Notes under the pieces: generated by a model
Database searches by the model: none
What the model saw: the letters and a program-made list of their open reading frames with translations, nothing else
Told to the model about the DNA's origin: nothing
Made by a program: the position numbers and the translations under genes
NCBI GenBank assembly: GCA_947472705.1
Contig: CANJDA010000003.1
Location: 1 to 32,611, forward strand
Direction: 5' to 3'
DNA: 32,611 bases
DNA from: Flavobacteriaceae bacterium
GTDB taxonomy: Bacteria; Bacteroidota; Bacteroidia; Flavobacteriales; Flavobacteriaceae
Shown here: positions 1-7,511 of the stretch, one piece after another
How positions within the stretch are numbered: position 1 is the stretch's first letter
Layout of the letters: every line of letters begins with the position of its first letter

Positions 1-321
1 AAGCATGCCCAACTCTAACTTAGCTTCTTCACTCATCAAATCTTTGCTCCAAGGGGGATCGAAGGTGATTTCAACTTCACAAGACTTTACAGTATATATT
101 TTGGTGATTTTTTCTTCCACTTCTCTAGGTAATGTCTCCGCCACAGGACAATTTGGGGAAGTCAAAGTCATCAACACTTTTACTTCATTGTCCTCATTTA
201 TCATCACGTCGTATATTAAGCCTAATTCGTAAATATCCACAGGAATTTCAGGGTCATAAATACCTTTTAAGGTTTTGACCACATTTTCACCTAAGTTGAT
301 ATCATCTTTAAATTCTTCCAT
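1..321 (-). CDS. sufT: SufT-like DUF59 Fe-S assembly protein (C-terminus cut off)
   Basis: This gene is absent from the ORF track because it runs off the left edge; I read it from the reverse complement. Translation starts MEEFKDDINLGENVV and continues through YDPEIPVDIYELGLIYDV and TLTSPNCPVAETLP to FDPPWSKDLMSEE, the hallmark pattern of DUF59/MIP18 (SufT/PaaD-like) proteins, including the conserved Cys in SPNCP. Such proteins help Fe-S cluster assembly or transfer in the cytoplasm. The visible 107 codons are nearly a full domain, so only the extreme C-terminus is missing. It sits 6 bases after sufE and is the last visible member of the sufS-sufE unit, which supports the role. The plus-strand ORF 5..232 is its shadow. 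Confidence 0.9.
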   Translation of the reverse strand, partial: MEEFKDDINLGENVVKTLKGIYDPEIPVDIYELGLIYDVMINEDNEVKVLMTLTSPNCPVAETLPREVEEKITKIYTVKSCEVEITFDPPWSKDLMSEEAKLELGML

Positions 322-327
322 CTTTTT

Positions 328-747
328 TTAATTTTTTGAATTAAATGCCAAAGCATACATTTTTAATTTTTTAATCATCGAAACCAAACCGTTGGCACGA
401 GTTGGTGATAAGTGTTCTTTTAACCCTATTTCGTCAATAAAATTAGTATTGGCATCCAAAATATCAGAAGCTTTTTGATTGGAAAAAGCCCGTATCAATA
501 TGGCAATTATTCCTTTGGTTAAAATTGCGTCACTATCGGCAGTGAAGATTATTTTATCACCCTGTTGCTCGGCATGTAACCATACTTTTGACTGACATCC
601 TGTTATAATATTGTCTTCTGTTTTATATTGTTCATCAATTAAAGGCAAGCCCTTACCTAAGTCGATAATATACTCGTAGCGTTGCATCCAATCGTCAAAC
701 ATTGAAAACTCATCAACAATTTCGTTTTGTAATTCTTGTATAGTCAT
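328..747 (-). CDS. sufE: SufE cysteine desulfuration protein
   Basis: SufE accepts persulfide sulfur from SufS and passes it to the SufBCD scaffold. The 139-residue length fits the family. The active-site cysteine is C51 in the motif ITGCQSKVWL, followed by the typical ADSDAILTKGIIAILI segment. Its ATG overlaps the stop codon of the upstream lipoprotein gene by one base (TAATG), so the two are very likely translationally coupled. It lies in the unit sufS, lipoprotein, sufE, sufT. Identification rests on motif and context together and is firm. Confidence 0.95.
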   Translation of the reverse strand: MTIQELQNEIVDEFSMFDDWMQRYEYIIDLGKGLPLIDEQYKTEDNIITGCQSKVWLHAEQQGDKIIFTADSDAILTKGIIAILIRAFSNQKASDILDANTNFIDEIGLKEHLSPTRANGLVSMIKKLKMYALAFNSKN

Positions 748-1184
748 TATTCTTTTTCTTTGGCAAAGGAAACTATTTTGTTTACCAGTTTTTCTATTTC
801 GACTGGTGGGAATCCGTGATCAAAAGCAACCGTTTCATAGTCTTTGTTTTGGTAATGTATTTTTAAATTGGCTATAGCGGCGCCATCATAAAATCGTTTC
901 TGAGTTGGGTCTTTTAATGTAGCCAATTCATCTAAATTAATTTTTTGAAAATCACTAACCAATTCCTTCCAATCTGCATCTGAAATAGTCATTTCTTGTG
1001 GAGTTTCGACAGCGTTTCTATCTCTTGAAATGATAGCTTTTTTATTAGTAATAATAATTTTTTGGAAAAATCCTCGGGTGTTGGCCACATATTGTATGGT
1101 TGTATTTGTCATATCATTTTGGGCTTCATTACTACAACTTTTTCCTAAGAATATCGCTAGTAAAATCATCGAAATTGCTTTCAT
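747..1184 (-). CDS. Small putative lipoprotein inside the suf locus
   Basis: I do not recognise a named family. The protein has 145 residues, begins with a hydrophobic signal (MKAISMILLAIFLGKSC) and has a cysteine at position 17 followed by SNEA, which looks like a Bacteroidota lipoprotein signal, although the lipobox (GKSC) is not ideal. The rest is a soluble domain with a basic strand-rich N-terminal half (TTIQYVANTRGFFQKIIITNKKAIISRDR) and a helical C-terminus. It is placed 10 bases after sufS and overlaps sufE by one base, so it is co-transcribed with cytoplasmic sulfur-transfer genes although it appears to be exported. Function is unknown. Confidence 0.8.
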   Translation of the reverse strand: MKAISMILLAIFLGKSCSNEAQNDMTNTTIQYVANTRGFFQKIIITNKKAIISRDRNAVETPQEMTISDADWKELVSDFQKINLDELATLKDPTQKRFYDGAAIANLKIHYQNKDYETVAFDHGFPPVEIEKLVNKIVSFAKEKE

Positions 1185-1194
1185 TTTTTTATTT

Positions 1195-2409
1195 TTAAGA
1201 TAACATTATTTTGGCTTTTTTAACGGCATCAACCATTAAATCAATTTCCTCTTTGGTATTATAAAAGGCAAAACTAGCTCTAATGGTTCCTGGGATTTTA
1301 TAGAAATCCATTATTGGTTGAGCGCAATGATGTCCTGTTCTAACAGCAATTCCCAATTTATCGATTATCGTGCCAATGTCATAGGGGTGGATACCGTCAA
1401 TATTAAACGAAATTACAGAAGTTTTCGCTGTCGCTGTACCATAAATTTTCAAACCTTCTATTTCCAATAATTTTTCGGTGGCGTATGCTAATAATTCATT
1501 CTCATAATTCGCAATGTTTTCGAATCCTACTTCATTTAAATAATCAATTGCCGTTCCTAATACAATTCCGCCTTCAATGTTAGGAGTTCCAGCTTCAAAT
1601 TTATGTGGTAAATCTGCATACGTAGTTTTTTCAAAAGTTACCGTAGCTATCATTTCACCTCCGCCTTGATACGGTGGTAATTTGCGAAGCCAATCTTCTT
1701 TTCCATATAAAATTCCAACTCCAGTTGGACCACAAATTTTATGGCCTGAGAAAACATAAAAATCACAATCTAAATCTTGAACATCGGGTCTTAAATGTGG
1801 CGTTGCCTGTGCTCCGTCTATCAAAATGGCTGCACCAACTTCGTGGGCTTTGTCAATCATATACTTAATAGGGTTTATCGTCCCTAATGCGTTAGAAATA
1901 TGATTTACAGTTACCATTTTGGTCTTAGTAGAAATTAATTTATCAAACTCTGACATTATTAATTCGCCAGCATCATTCATTGGAATAACTTTAAGTATAG
2001 CACCTGTTCTTTCGCAAAGCATTTGCCAAGGCACTATATTACTGTGGTGCTCTAAAGCCGAAACCAAAACCTCATCGCCTTCTTTCATTAGTGAAGCAAA
2101 ACCATTTGCTACAACGTTAATAGCGTGTGTAGTTCCCGAGGTGAAAATGACTTCGTGAGGGTGTTTTGCATTAATATGATTCTGAATTTTACCACGAGAA
2201 ATCTCATAGGCATCAGTAGCATTTTGACTTAAAGTATGAACACCTCGATGAATGTTTGCATTAATCTCTTGGTAATATTGGGATATTGCATCAATAACCA
2301 CTTGAGGTTTTTGTGAAGTAGCGCCATTATCAAAATAGACGAGTGGTCTCCCATTGATTTTTTGAGAAAGTATTGGAAAATCAGCTCTGATTTTTTGGGT
2401 GTCTAACAT
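1195..2409 (-). CDS. sufS: SufS cysteine desulfurase
   Basis: This is a PLP-dependent group II cysteine desulfurase that removes sulfur from L-cysteine to form a persulfide for Fe-S cluster assembly. At 404 residues it has the normal family length. The PLP-binding lysine is K224 in FSGHKICGPTG, and the catalytic cysteine is C362 in RTGHHCAQP, the short-loop arrangement typical of SufS rather than IscS. ATG start at 2409 follows a consensus flavobacterial promoter, which separates this unit from the membrane-protein genes upstream. Downstream genes (lipoprotein, sufE, sufT) are packed tightly. Confidence 0.97.
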   Translation of the reverse strand: MLDTQKIRADFPILSQKINGRPLVYFDNGATSQKPQVVIDAISQYYQEINANIHRGVHTLSQNATDAYEISRGKIQNHINAKHPHEVIFTSGTTHAINVVANGFASLMKEGDEVLVSALEHHSNIVPWQMLCERTGAILKVIPMNDAGELIMSEFDKLISTKTKMVTVNHISNALGTINPIKYMIDKAHEVGAAILIDGAQATPHLRPDVQDLDCDFYVFSGHKICGPTGVGILYGKEDWLRKLPPYQGGGEMIATVTFEKTTYADLPHKFEAGTPNIEGGIVLGTAIDYLNEVGFENIANYENELLAYATEKLLEIEGLKIYGTATAKTSVISFNIDGIHPYDIGTIIDKLGIAVRTGHHCAQPIMDFYKIPGTIRASFAFYNTKEEIDLMVDAVKKAKIMLS

Positions 2410-2435
2410 GGTATTATTTAGAAAAATTCTAAATA

Positions 2436-2470
2436 CAAAAGTAATAAAATTGGAACGGTTAATTTATCAA
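2436..2470 (-). promoter_or_regulatory. Promoter for sufS unit
   Basis: Reading the minus strand, TACTTTTG matches the Bacteroidota -7 consensus TAnnTTTG exactly (2436-2443). A TTG lies 24 bases upstream (2468-2470), a little farther than usual for the -33 element. The -7 box ends 26 bases before the sufS ATG. This supports an independent start of transcription for sufS-lipoprotein-sufE-sufT. Not experimentally shown here. Confidence 0.6.
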
Positions 2471-2481
2471 ACACTTGATAA
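2464..2481. repeat. Inverted repeat overlapping the sufS -33 region
   Basis: TTATCAA-ACAC-TTGATAA is a perfect 7-4-7 inverted repeat. It has no T-run after it on the minus strand, so it is a poor terminator for the upstream genes, and it covers the TTG of the proposed sufS promoter. It could be an operator, but AT-rich repeats of this size also arise by chance. Confidence 0.4.
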
Positions 2482-2519
2482 TAATTACTTAATTTTTTGC
2501 TCAGTAAAGAAAGGTTCTT

Positions 2520-3683
2520 TTAAAAACTTTCTCCAGAGCCACCCCCACTAAAACCGCCGCCACCAAAAGGCATTTTGCTTTCGTTTATAACTGGTTTAGT
2601 GCTGATTTGGGAATTAATAATTAATGCTTGAGCATTTAGCAACAAATTGCTGTTTGAATCTCTATCAGGTTTGAAGGTAATTCCTGTTTCTTTATTTTGC
2701 AGTTTTTTTATGGAAAAAAACGATATCGCAAACAACAATAAACCTGCCAAAACTAAAGCAGTTTCAAGAGGCATTAAACTATAATAAAAACGAATCGTGA
2801 AAAAGGAGTAACCAAGTGTAAGCAAACCTATAGTTAAAAAGATTCTGTCTTTTCTTTGTAAACCAAAATAAATATACATTAGCGGAATTAGAAACGTTAA
2901 GCCATAAAACAAAAATGCCAATGGAATATCATGCCCTTTTGTAACTACTACTCCCATCAAGCTTTCTGATAGTTCGCGAACCACCATATAATTTACCGAA
3001 GCATAGCCAAGCACTAAACTGAAAATTTTAATAAGTTGTAATGCATTGTCATAAATAAAGTAGTTTGATTTCAAATGCATTCGCTTATAAAAAGCATAAA
3101 TAAATATAGCTAATGTTAATCCAATAAAGGGGAGAAAAATAGTGCTAATGATTTTGTAATCCGTTATAAGAGTAAAGAAAAAACCAACTAATCCAATGCA
3201 GCTAAGCAACGCTGAAATTGTATTTACATAACGAATACAGCTAAAAAGAGCAATCACAAATAAAACGGCGTAAACCACTGTTGACGATTCAAATGAAATG
3301 CCAATAGCTATACAAAATGTTGCTTGCCAAGCCAATACAAAAGCATCGTCTAAACCATGACCATGGTATAAGTTCTTTGCAAAAACTTCACTCCCTACAA
3401 GTCCTATCATTGCATATAAATAAATCAGAACTTCATAATGAGTAGTAACAAGGTTACCGAAAAGTAAAGCCAAAAAGCCCGCCACTGATGAACACAAAAA
3501 AAGGCCCAATAAGAAAAACCCAAAACGGATAAAAATGTTACTTGATTGGAGTTTTGGCAATTCATAAATAACCCCATTCAATTGTTCTTTTGAAATGAAT
3601 TTCATTTTGAACAATCGCTTGGCTTCATTAATAAGAAGACCATTTTCTAACTTCTCTTTACTGTATGCCTGCATGTTTTTCAT
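2520..3683 (-). CDS. DUF2157-like polytopic membrane protein with Gly-rich tail
   Basis: The 387-residue protein has a short soluble N-terminus (LINEAKRLFKMKFISKEQLNGVI) followed by about ten hydrophobic segments such as FIRFGFFLLGLFLCSSVAGFLALLF, and ends in GGGGFSGGGSGESF. The N-terminal helix plus membrane domain resembles DUF2157/DUF4401-type proteins of unknown function; this is a judgement from pattern, not a search. The start overlaps the previous gene by 26 bases; the methionine at codon 4 would reduce this to 17. It shares the N-terminal pattern with its neighbour, so the two look like a divergent paralogous pair that may form a complex. Function unknown. Confidence 0.8.
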   Translation of the reverse strand: MKNMQAYSKEKLENGLLINEAKRLFKMKFISKEQLNGVIYELPKLQSSNIFIRFGFFLLGLFLCSSVAGFLALLFGNLVTTHYEVLIYLYAMIGLVGSEVFAKNLYHGHGLDDAFVLAWQATFCIAIGISFESSTVVYAVLFVIALFSCIRYVNTISALLSCIGLVGFFFTLITDYKIISTIFLPFIGLTLAIFIYAFYKRMHLKSNYFIYDNALQLIKIFSLVLGYASVNYMVVRELSESLMGVVVTKGHDIPLAFLFYGLTFLIPLMYIYFGLQRKDRIFLTIGLLTLGYSFFTIRFYYSLMPLETALVLAGLLLFAISFFSIKKLQNKETGITFKPDRDSNSNLLLNAQALIINSQISTKPVINESKMPFGGGGFSGGGSGESF

Positions 3684-4653
3684 TATTAAATTTTCGAATA
3701 CATTTTATAAACAAATAAATAGACCCAAAAACATAAAACGGTAAAAGATAGATTATCAGTTCAATGATATTAGGAGTGTCTAACAAACCTATGATTCTTC
3801 CCAAAAAGATATTAAAACCAACATATCCATAGAGTAGCGTTAAAACCAATAAGAAGGTTGAAAGAATTTGATGGCTTACTTTATAAAAATAATAAAACGC
3901 TAATACCATAATAAATATAAACAAATACCAATATCTTTCTAAAAGCCCCGCTATACAACAAATTCCAATTAGATTCAAAGCGAAAGTGGCGTACACTATG
4001 TAGAAATGTTTTTTAAATTTTTCTCTTATAGTATATTCCATAATTAGAATTAAAACGGCTCCCAGTGCCAATCCATAATAACTCAATTGTGGATTTGAAT
4101 AGACTTCGTTTTGCAATAAAGTTTGGGGTGTTATGGTGATTCCTATAAAAGTTGCCAAAGCGGTAATAGCAATAGAAAGCACACTTTTATTATCAAAATA
4201 ATAGGCCACACCAAAACACAAAACTGCCAAAAATAAAGAAACAAGTCCATAATCTTTTCCAAAAACAGCAAATTGATATTGAACATAACCAATAAAAATA
4301 CAGGCCAAAATACTTCCAGTCAAAACCAAATAATCATACATAGGATTGTCAAATAAGAATTCCTCTTTTGAGAAACCTTTAGCTTTTTTGAAACTGAAAT
4401 AAAAAGAAAGCAACATCAATACAAAATTGGCCGACAAGATGGCGAGATGCCCAATACTGTCTATGTTTTTGTATACAAATATTCCAACGCCACTAGTAAA
4501 AAGCAATACCGATACATACACGAAAAAAAGCAATTCGCTGTTAAGAGAAAAAATCCCAAGCTGTCTATACTGCTTGATTTCGTTATGTTGCTCTGAAGTG
4601 ACAAAGCCCTTTGAGGCTAAACGTTCAGTGAAATATTCTTCTTGTTTTTCCAA
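3658..4653 (-). CDS. DUF2157-like polytopic membrane protein
   Basis: The 331-residue protein begins with a soluble segment (YFTERLASKGFVTSEQHNEIKQYRQLGIF) that matches the N-terminal helical pattern of DUF2157 proteins, then has about ten transmembrane segments (for example FFVYVSVLLFTSGVGIFVY and YLLPFYVFGSIYLFIKC). The start codon is TTG; there is no in-frame ATG between the strong promoter (4677-4706) and this TTG, and the N-terminal domain begins directly after it. It overlaps the 387-residue membrane protein downstream, forming a two-gene unit between sufD and sufS. Function unknown. Confidence 0.78.
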   Translation of the reverse strand: MEKQEEYFTERLASKGFVTSEQHNEIKQYRQLGIFSLNSELLFFVYVSVLLFTSGVGIFVYKNIDSIGHLAILSANFVLMLLSFYFSFKKAKGFSKEEFLFDNPMYDYLVLTGSILACIFIGYVQYQFAVFGKDYGLVSLFLAVLCFGVAYYFDNKSVLSIAITALATFIGITITPQTLLQNEVYSNPQLSYYGLALGAVLILIMEYTIREKFKKHFYIVYATFALNLIGICCIAGLLERYWYLFIFIMVLAFYYFYKVSHQILSTFLLVLTLLYGYVGFNIFLGRIIGLLDTPNIIELIIYLLPFYVFGSIYLFIKCIRKFNNEKHAGIQ

Positions 4654-4676
4654 CAGTACTGTATTATGATGAGAAC

Positions 4677-4706
4677 CAAATATATACAGAAAATCCGGTA
4701 ATTCAA
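4677..4706 (-). promoter_or_regulatory. Consensus promoter for the membrane-protein pair
   Basis: On the minus strand TTG, then 19 bases, then TATATTTG matches the flavobacterial promoter (TTG, 17-23 bases, TAnnTTTG) perfectly. The -7 box ends 23 bases before the TTG start of the 331-residue membrane protein, which gives a short leader. It indicates that the pair is expressed separately from sufABCD. Confidence 0.7.
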
Positions 4707-4733
4707 AAAACCAATGTTAAAGTACGCTTGTAA

Positions 4734-5279
4734 TTATAAGAAAGTATAGGTGAATCCGATATTAAGTGTGGTTGCTGAAACACCGTCAGGGAAATTAAAC
4801 CCATGATTGTTGATTTCAATGAAGTAAGTTTCTATGTTTTCTTTATCGGTAACATTGGCAAACCCAAGAGTATATTTTCTCAAAAAACCATGATAGTTTT
4901 CGGGACCTATCTGAAAACTTTTCCCATAGCCAAAAGACAGTATCAATTTGCTTTTAGCATCTATTCCGAGTGCTACCTTACTATTAAGATACACTGGAAG
5001 TATCCCTGTGTCATGCCTAAAATTACCTTCTATTCCTGAATGTATTCCTATAAACAAACTACCTTCATCGTTGTGAATCCCTAGACCACCTCTAAAGCTA
5101 AGACCTCCAATAGAAAAGACATGTGTGTTGTTTTCAGTATCCTTTACAAAAAAAGAAGTAATGCCTCCAACTTCTCCTTCGTAATAAAAATACTTTTTGA
5201 AAAATTGTGCCTGCAGTATTTGCATGCCAAATAAGACAAACACAAGTACCAAAAAAGGTTTCTTTAAGAATCTTTTCAA
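4734..5279 (-). CDS. Small exported putative outer-membrane beta-barrel protein
   Basis: The 181-residue product has a signal peptide (KKPFLVLVFVLFGMQILQAQ) with a likely cleavage after LQA. The mature part alternates polar and hydrophobic residues with many glycines and ends in an aromatic strand, TTLNIGFTYTFL, which is typical of outer-membrane beta-barrels. The start must be TTG because the first ATG falls inside the signal peptide. It is 17 bases after sufD and is likely read through from sufABCD. No specific family is recognised and a link with Fe-S assembly is not evident. Confidence 0.7.
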   Translation of the reverse strand: MKRFLKKPFLVLVFVLFGMQILQAQFFKKYFYYEGEVGGITSFFVKDTENNTHVFSIGGLSFRGGLGIHNDEGSLFIGIHSGIEGNFRHDTGILPVYLNSKVALGIDAKSKLILSFGYGKSFQIGPENYHGFLRKYTLGFANVTDKENIETYFIEINNHGFNFPDGVSATTLNIGFTYTFL

Positions 5280-5296
5280 GAGGCTGAATTTTACTT

Positions 5297-6613
5297 TTAT
5301 AAATTAAAGCCTAAATTCACCCCAAGCTTGGTAGCAATAATCTTAGTGATTCGTTTTTTTAATTCTGGGATTTTGATGCTTTCAATTACTTCATTAGAAA
5401 AGGCATACATCAATAACGCTTTGGCTTCTTTTTTTGGAATCCCACGGGATTGCATATAAAACATAGCGGTTTCGTCCAATTGCCCGATGGTGCAACCGTG
5501 AGAACATTTTACGTCATCGGCAAAGATTTCCAATTGGGGCTTCGCATTAATTGTCGCTTTATCGCCAAGTAAAATATTGTTATTTTGTTGGAAAGCATCT
5601 GTTTTTTGCGCTTCTTTTTCCACATAAATTTTACCGTTGAAAACACCTGTAGAACTGTCGGACAAAATGGTTTTGTAGTTTTGATGGCTTTCACAATTGG
5701 GCGTGGCATGATTAACCAAAGTAAAATGATCTACATGTTGCTTATCGCCAATGATTGTAATTCCTTTTAAGGTAGAATCAATTCTTTCGCCAAAATGATA
5801 GAAATTCAGGTTGTTCCTAGTGATATTACCACCAAAAGAAAAAGTGTGAACCGAAACTCGGCTTTCTTGTTTTTGGGAAATATAAGTGTTATCAATCAGA
5901 TTCGCCGATTGCAAATCGTTTTGAATTTTATAATAATCAACGATGGCGCGTTTTTGTGCAAAAATCTCAGTAACCGAATTCGTCAGCACCGGATTTTCGT
6001 TTAACGATTGATGGCGTTCGATAATTTGAACGTGAGCATTTTCACCAACGATTACCAAATTACGAGGTTGCACCATAAGCGCATCTTCTTTTCCGGTAGA
6101 GAAGTAAATGATTTCAATGGGTTTCTCCACCACTTTGCTTTTCGGGATGTTGATGTAAGCTCCTTCATTGGCGAAAGCCGTATTTAATGTCGTTAAGCTT
6201 TCTTCTTTGCTGGCAATTTTATTGAAATATTCATCTACCACCATTTTGTATTTTGGCTTATTCAATGCCGATGACATCAAGCAAACATCCAAACCGTCAT
6301 GTGTAGTTGCCGATAAAAACGAAGAGAATTTTCCGTCTACAAAAATTACTTTATGGGTATCAATTTCGTGCAAGAAATATTTTTTAACCTCAGCAAATTC
6401 GATGGCATTTTCGTGTTTTGGGAAAACCGAATAATCGTTTTTCAGAATAGCATTCAGCGAAGTATATTTCCAAGCTTCCTCTTTTTTGGTTGGGAAACCT
6501 TTATTTTCAAAGTTTTTTATGGCCGAAGTACGCACATCGTGCAATTCCGAATGCACATCAATTTGTTCTTCGAAAGCCATAAAAGACGAGATTAATTTTT
6601 CTTTCAATTCCAT
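5297..6613 (-). CDS. sufD: SufD, Fe-S scaffold complex subunit
   Basis: SufD pairs with SufB in the SufBC2D scaffold that builds Fe-S clusters; it is a SufB paralogue needed for iron entry. The 438-residue length fits the family. The C-terminal beta-helix end carries the conserved KCSHGCTIGQLDETAMFYMQSRGIP segment, with the histidine in SHGC that is functionally important in SufD. Its ATG shares one base with the sufC stop codon, so translation is coupled. The N-terminal helical region contains the usual NKGFPTKKEEAWKYTSLNAIL motif. Confidence 0.96.
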   Translation of the reverse strand: MELKEKLISSFMAFEEQIDVHSELHDVRTSAIKNFENKGFPTKKEEAWKYTSLNAILKNDYSVFPKHENAIEFAEVKKYFLHEIDTHKVIFVDGKFSSFLSATTHDGLDVCLMSSALNKPKYKMVVDEYFNKIASKEESLTTLNTAFANEGAYINIPKSKVVEKPIEIIYFSTGKEDALMVQPRNLVIVGENAHVQIIERHQSLNENPVLTNSVTEIFAQKRAIVDYYKIQNDLQSANLIDNTYISQKQESRVSVHTFSFGGNITRNNLNFYHFGERIDSTLKGITIIGDKQHVDHFTLVNHATPNCESHQNYKTILSDSSTGVFNGKIYVEKEAQKTDAFQQNNNILLGDKATINAKPQLEIFADDVKCSHGCTIGQLDETAMFYMQSRGIPKKEAKALLMYAFSNEVIESIKIPELKKRITKIIATKLGVNLGFNL

Positions 6614-7365
6614 TATGCTTCTTGCTCTTGTTTAATCCAGTCGTACCCTTTTTCTTCCAATTCAAGCGCTAATGAAGCGTCACCCGATTTTACAATTTTT
6701 CCGTCTATTAAAACATGAACAAAATCAGGAATGATATAATCTAACAAACGTTGGTAGTGCGTGATGACTAATACGGCATTGTTTTCGTTTTTAAGTCTGT
6801 TAACCCCGTTAGCCACAATGCGTAGAGCATCAATATCTAAGCCCGAATCCGTTTCGTCGAGGATAGCCAGTTTTGGTTCCAACATGGCCATTTGAAAGAT
6901 TTCGTTACGTTTCTTTTCTCCTCCCGAAAAACCTTCATTCAACGAACGAGATAAAAACTTTCGATCGATTTCTAATAACTCTGATTTCTCTCGAATTAAT
7001 TTCAACATTTCATTCGCTGGCATTTCTTCTTTTCCATTGGCTTTACGACTTTCATTTATAGCTGTCTTCATAAAATTAGTCACCGAAACTCCTGGAATTT
7101 CAACCGGATATTGGAATGAAAGGAAAACCCCTTTATGTGCTCTTTCTTCGGGAGCCAATTCGGAAATATCTTCGTCTTCCAAAAGGATTTCACCTTCAGT
7201 TACCGTGTAGTTTTCATTTCCGGCAATAATGGAAGAAAGTGTGCTTTTTCCAGCACCGTTAGGTCCCATGATAGCGTGTACTTCTCCAGCTTGAATTTCA
7301 AGGTTGATGCCTTTTAATATTTCTTTGTCTTCAACAGAAGCGTGTAAATTTGTTATTTTTAACAT
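6613..7365 (-). CDS. sufC: SufC, Fe-S assembly ABC-type ATPase
   Basis: SufC is the cytoplasmic ATPase of the SufBC2D complex. Its 250 residues show Walker A (GPNGAGKST), the SufC-type signature [13 protein letters not shown], and Walker B with the acidic D-loop region ([16 protein letters not shown]), followed by the switch histidine in VITHYQR. No transmembrane domain is present, as expected for SufC. It follows sufB after an unusual 145-bp repeat-bearing gap and overlaps sufD by one base. Confidence 0.97.
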   Translation of the reverse strand: MLKITNLHASVEDKEILKGINLEIQAGEVHAIMGPNGAGKSTLSSIIAGNENYTVTEGEILLEDEDISELAPEERAHKGVFLSFQYPVEIPGVSVTNFMKTAINESRKANGKEEMPANEMLKLIREKSELLEIDRKFLSRSLNEGFSGGEKKRNEIFQMAMLEPKLAILDETDSGLDIDALRIVANGVNRLKNENNAVLVITHYQRLLDYIIPDFVHVLIDGKIVKSGDASLALELEEKGYDWIKQEQEA

Positions 7366-7511
7366 GATTTGATGATTTGAAAATTTGAAAATTTGATGAT
7401 GTTGCTTCGCCGTATTTTCAAATCTAACTTTCTATATTATTGTTTTTAAATTATTAATCTTAAGCCAACTTGAAATCATTTTCAAATCTTCAAATTGACA
7501 CATTTTCAAAT
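7366..7511. repeat. 8-bp-periodic ATTTGA repeats with inverted copies between sufB and sufC
   Basis: ATTTGA occurs at 7367, 7375, 7383 and 7391, exactly 8 bases apart. The reverse complement TCAAAT occurs at 7418, 7482, 7490 and 7506, again in steps of 8 or multiples of 8 at the right end. The two clusters point toward each other across about 85 bases and could pair into a long imperfect stem. The block fills the only large gap in the sufABCD unit. It has no ORF. It may be an interspersed repeat family or an mRNA-level element that separates sufB from sufC expression. Confidence 0.7.

Noticed and set aside
5-232. 75-residue plus-strand ORF
   Set aside because: Shadow of the clearly coding sufT/DUF59 gene on the minus strand.
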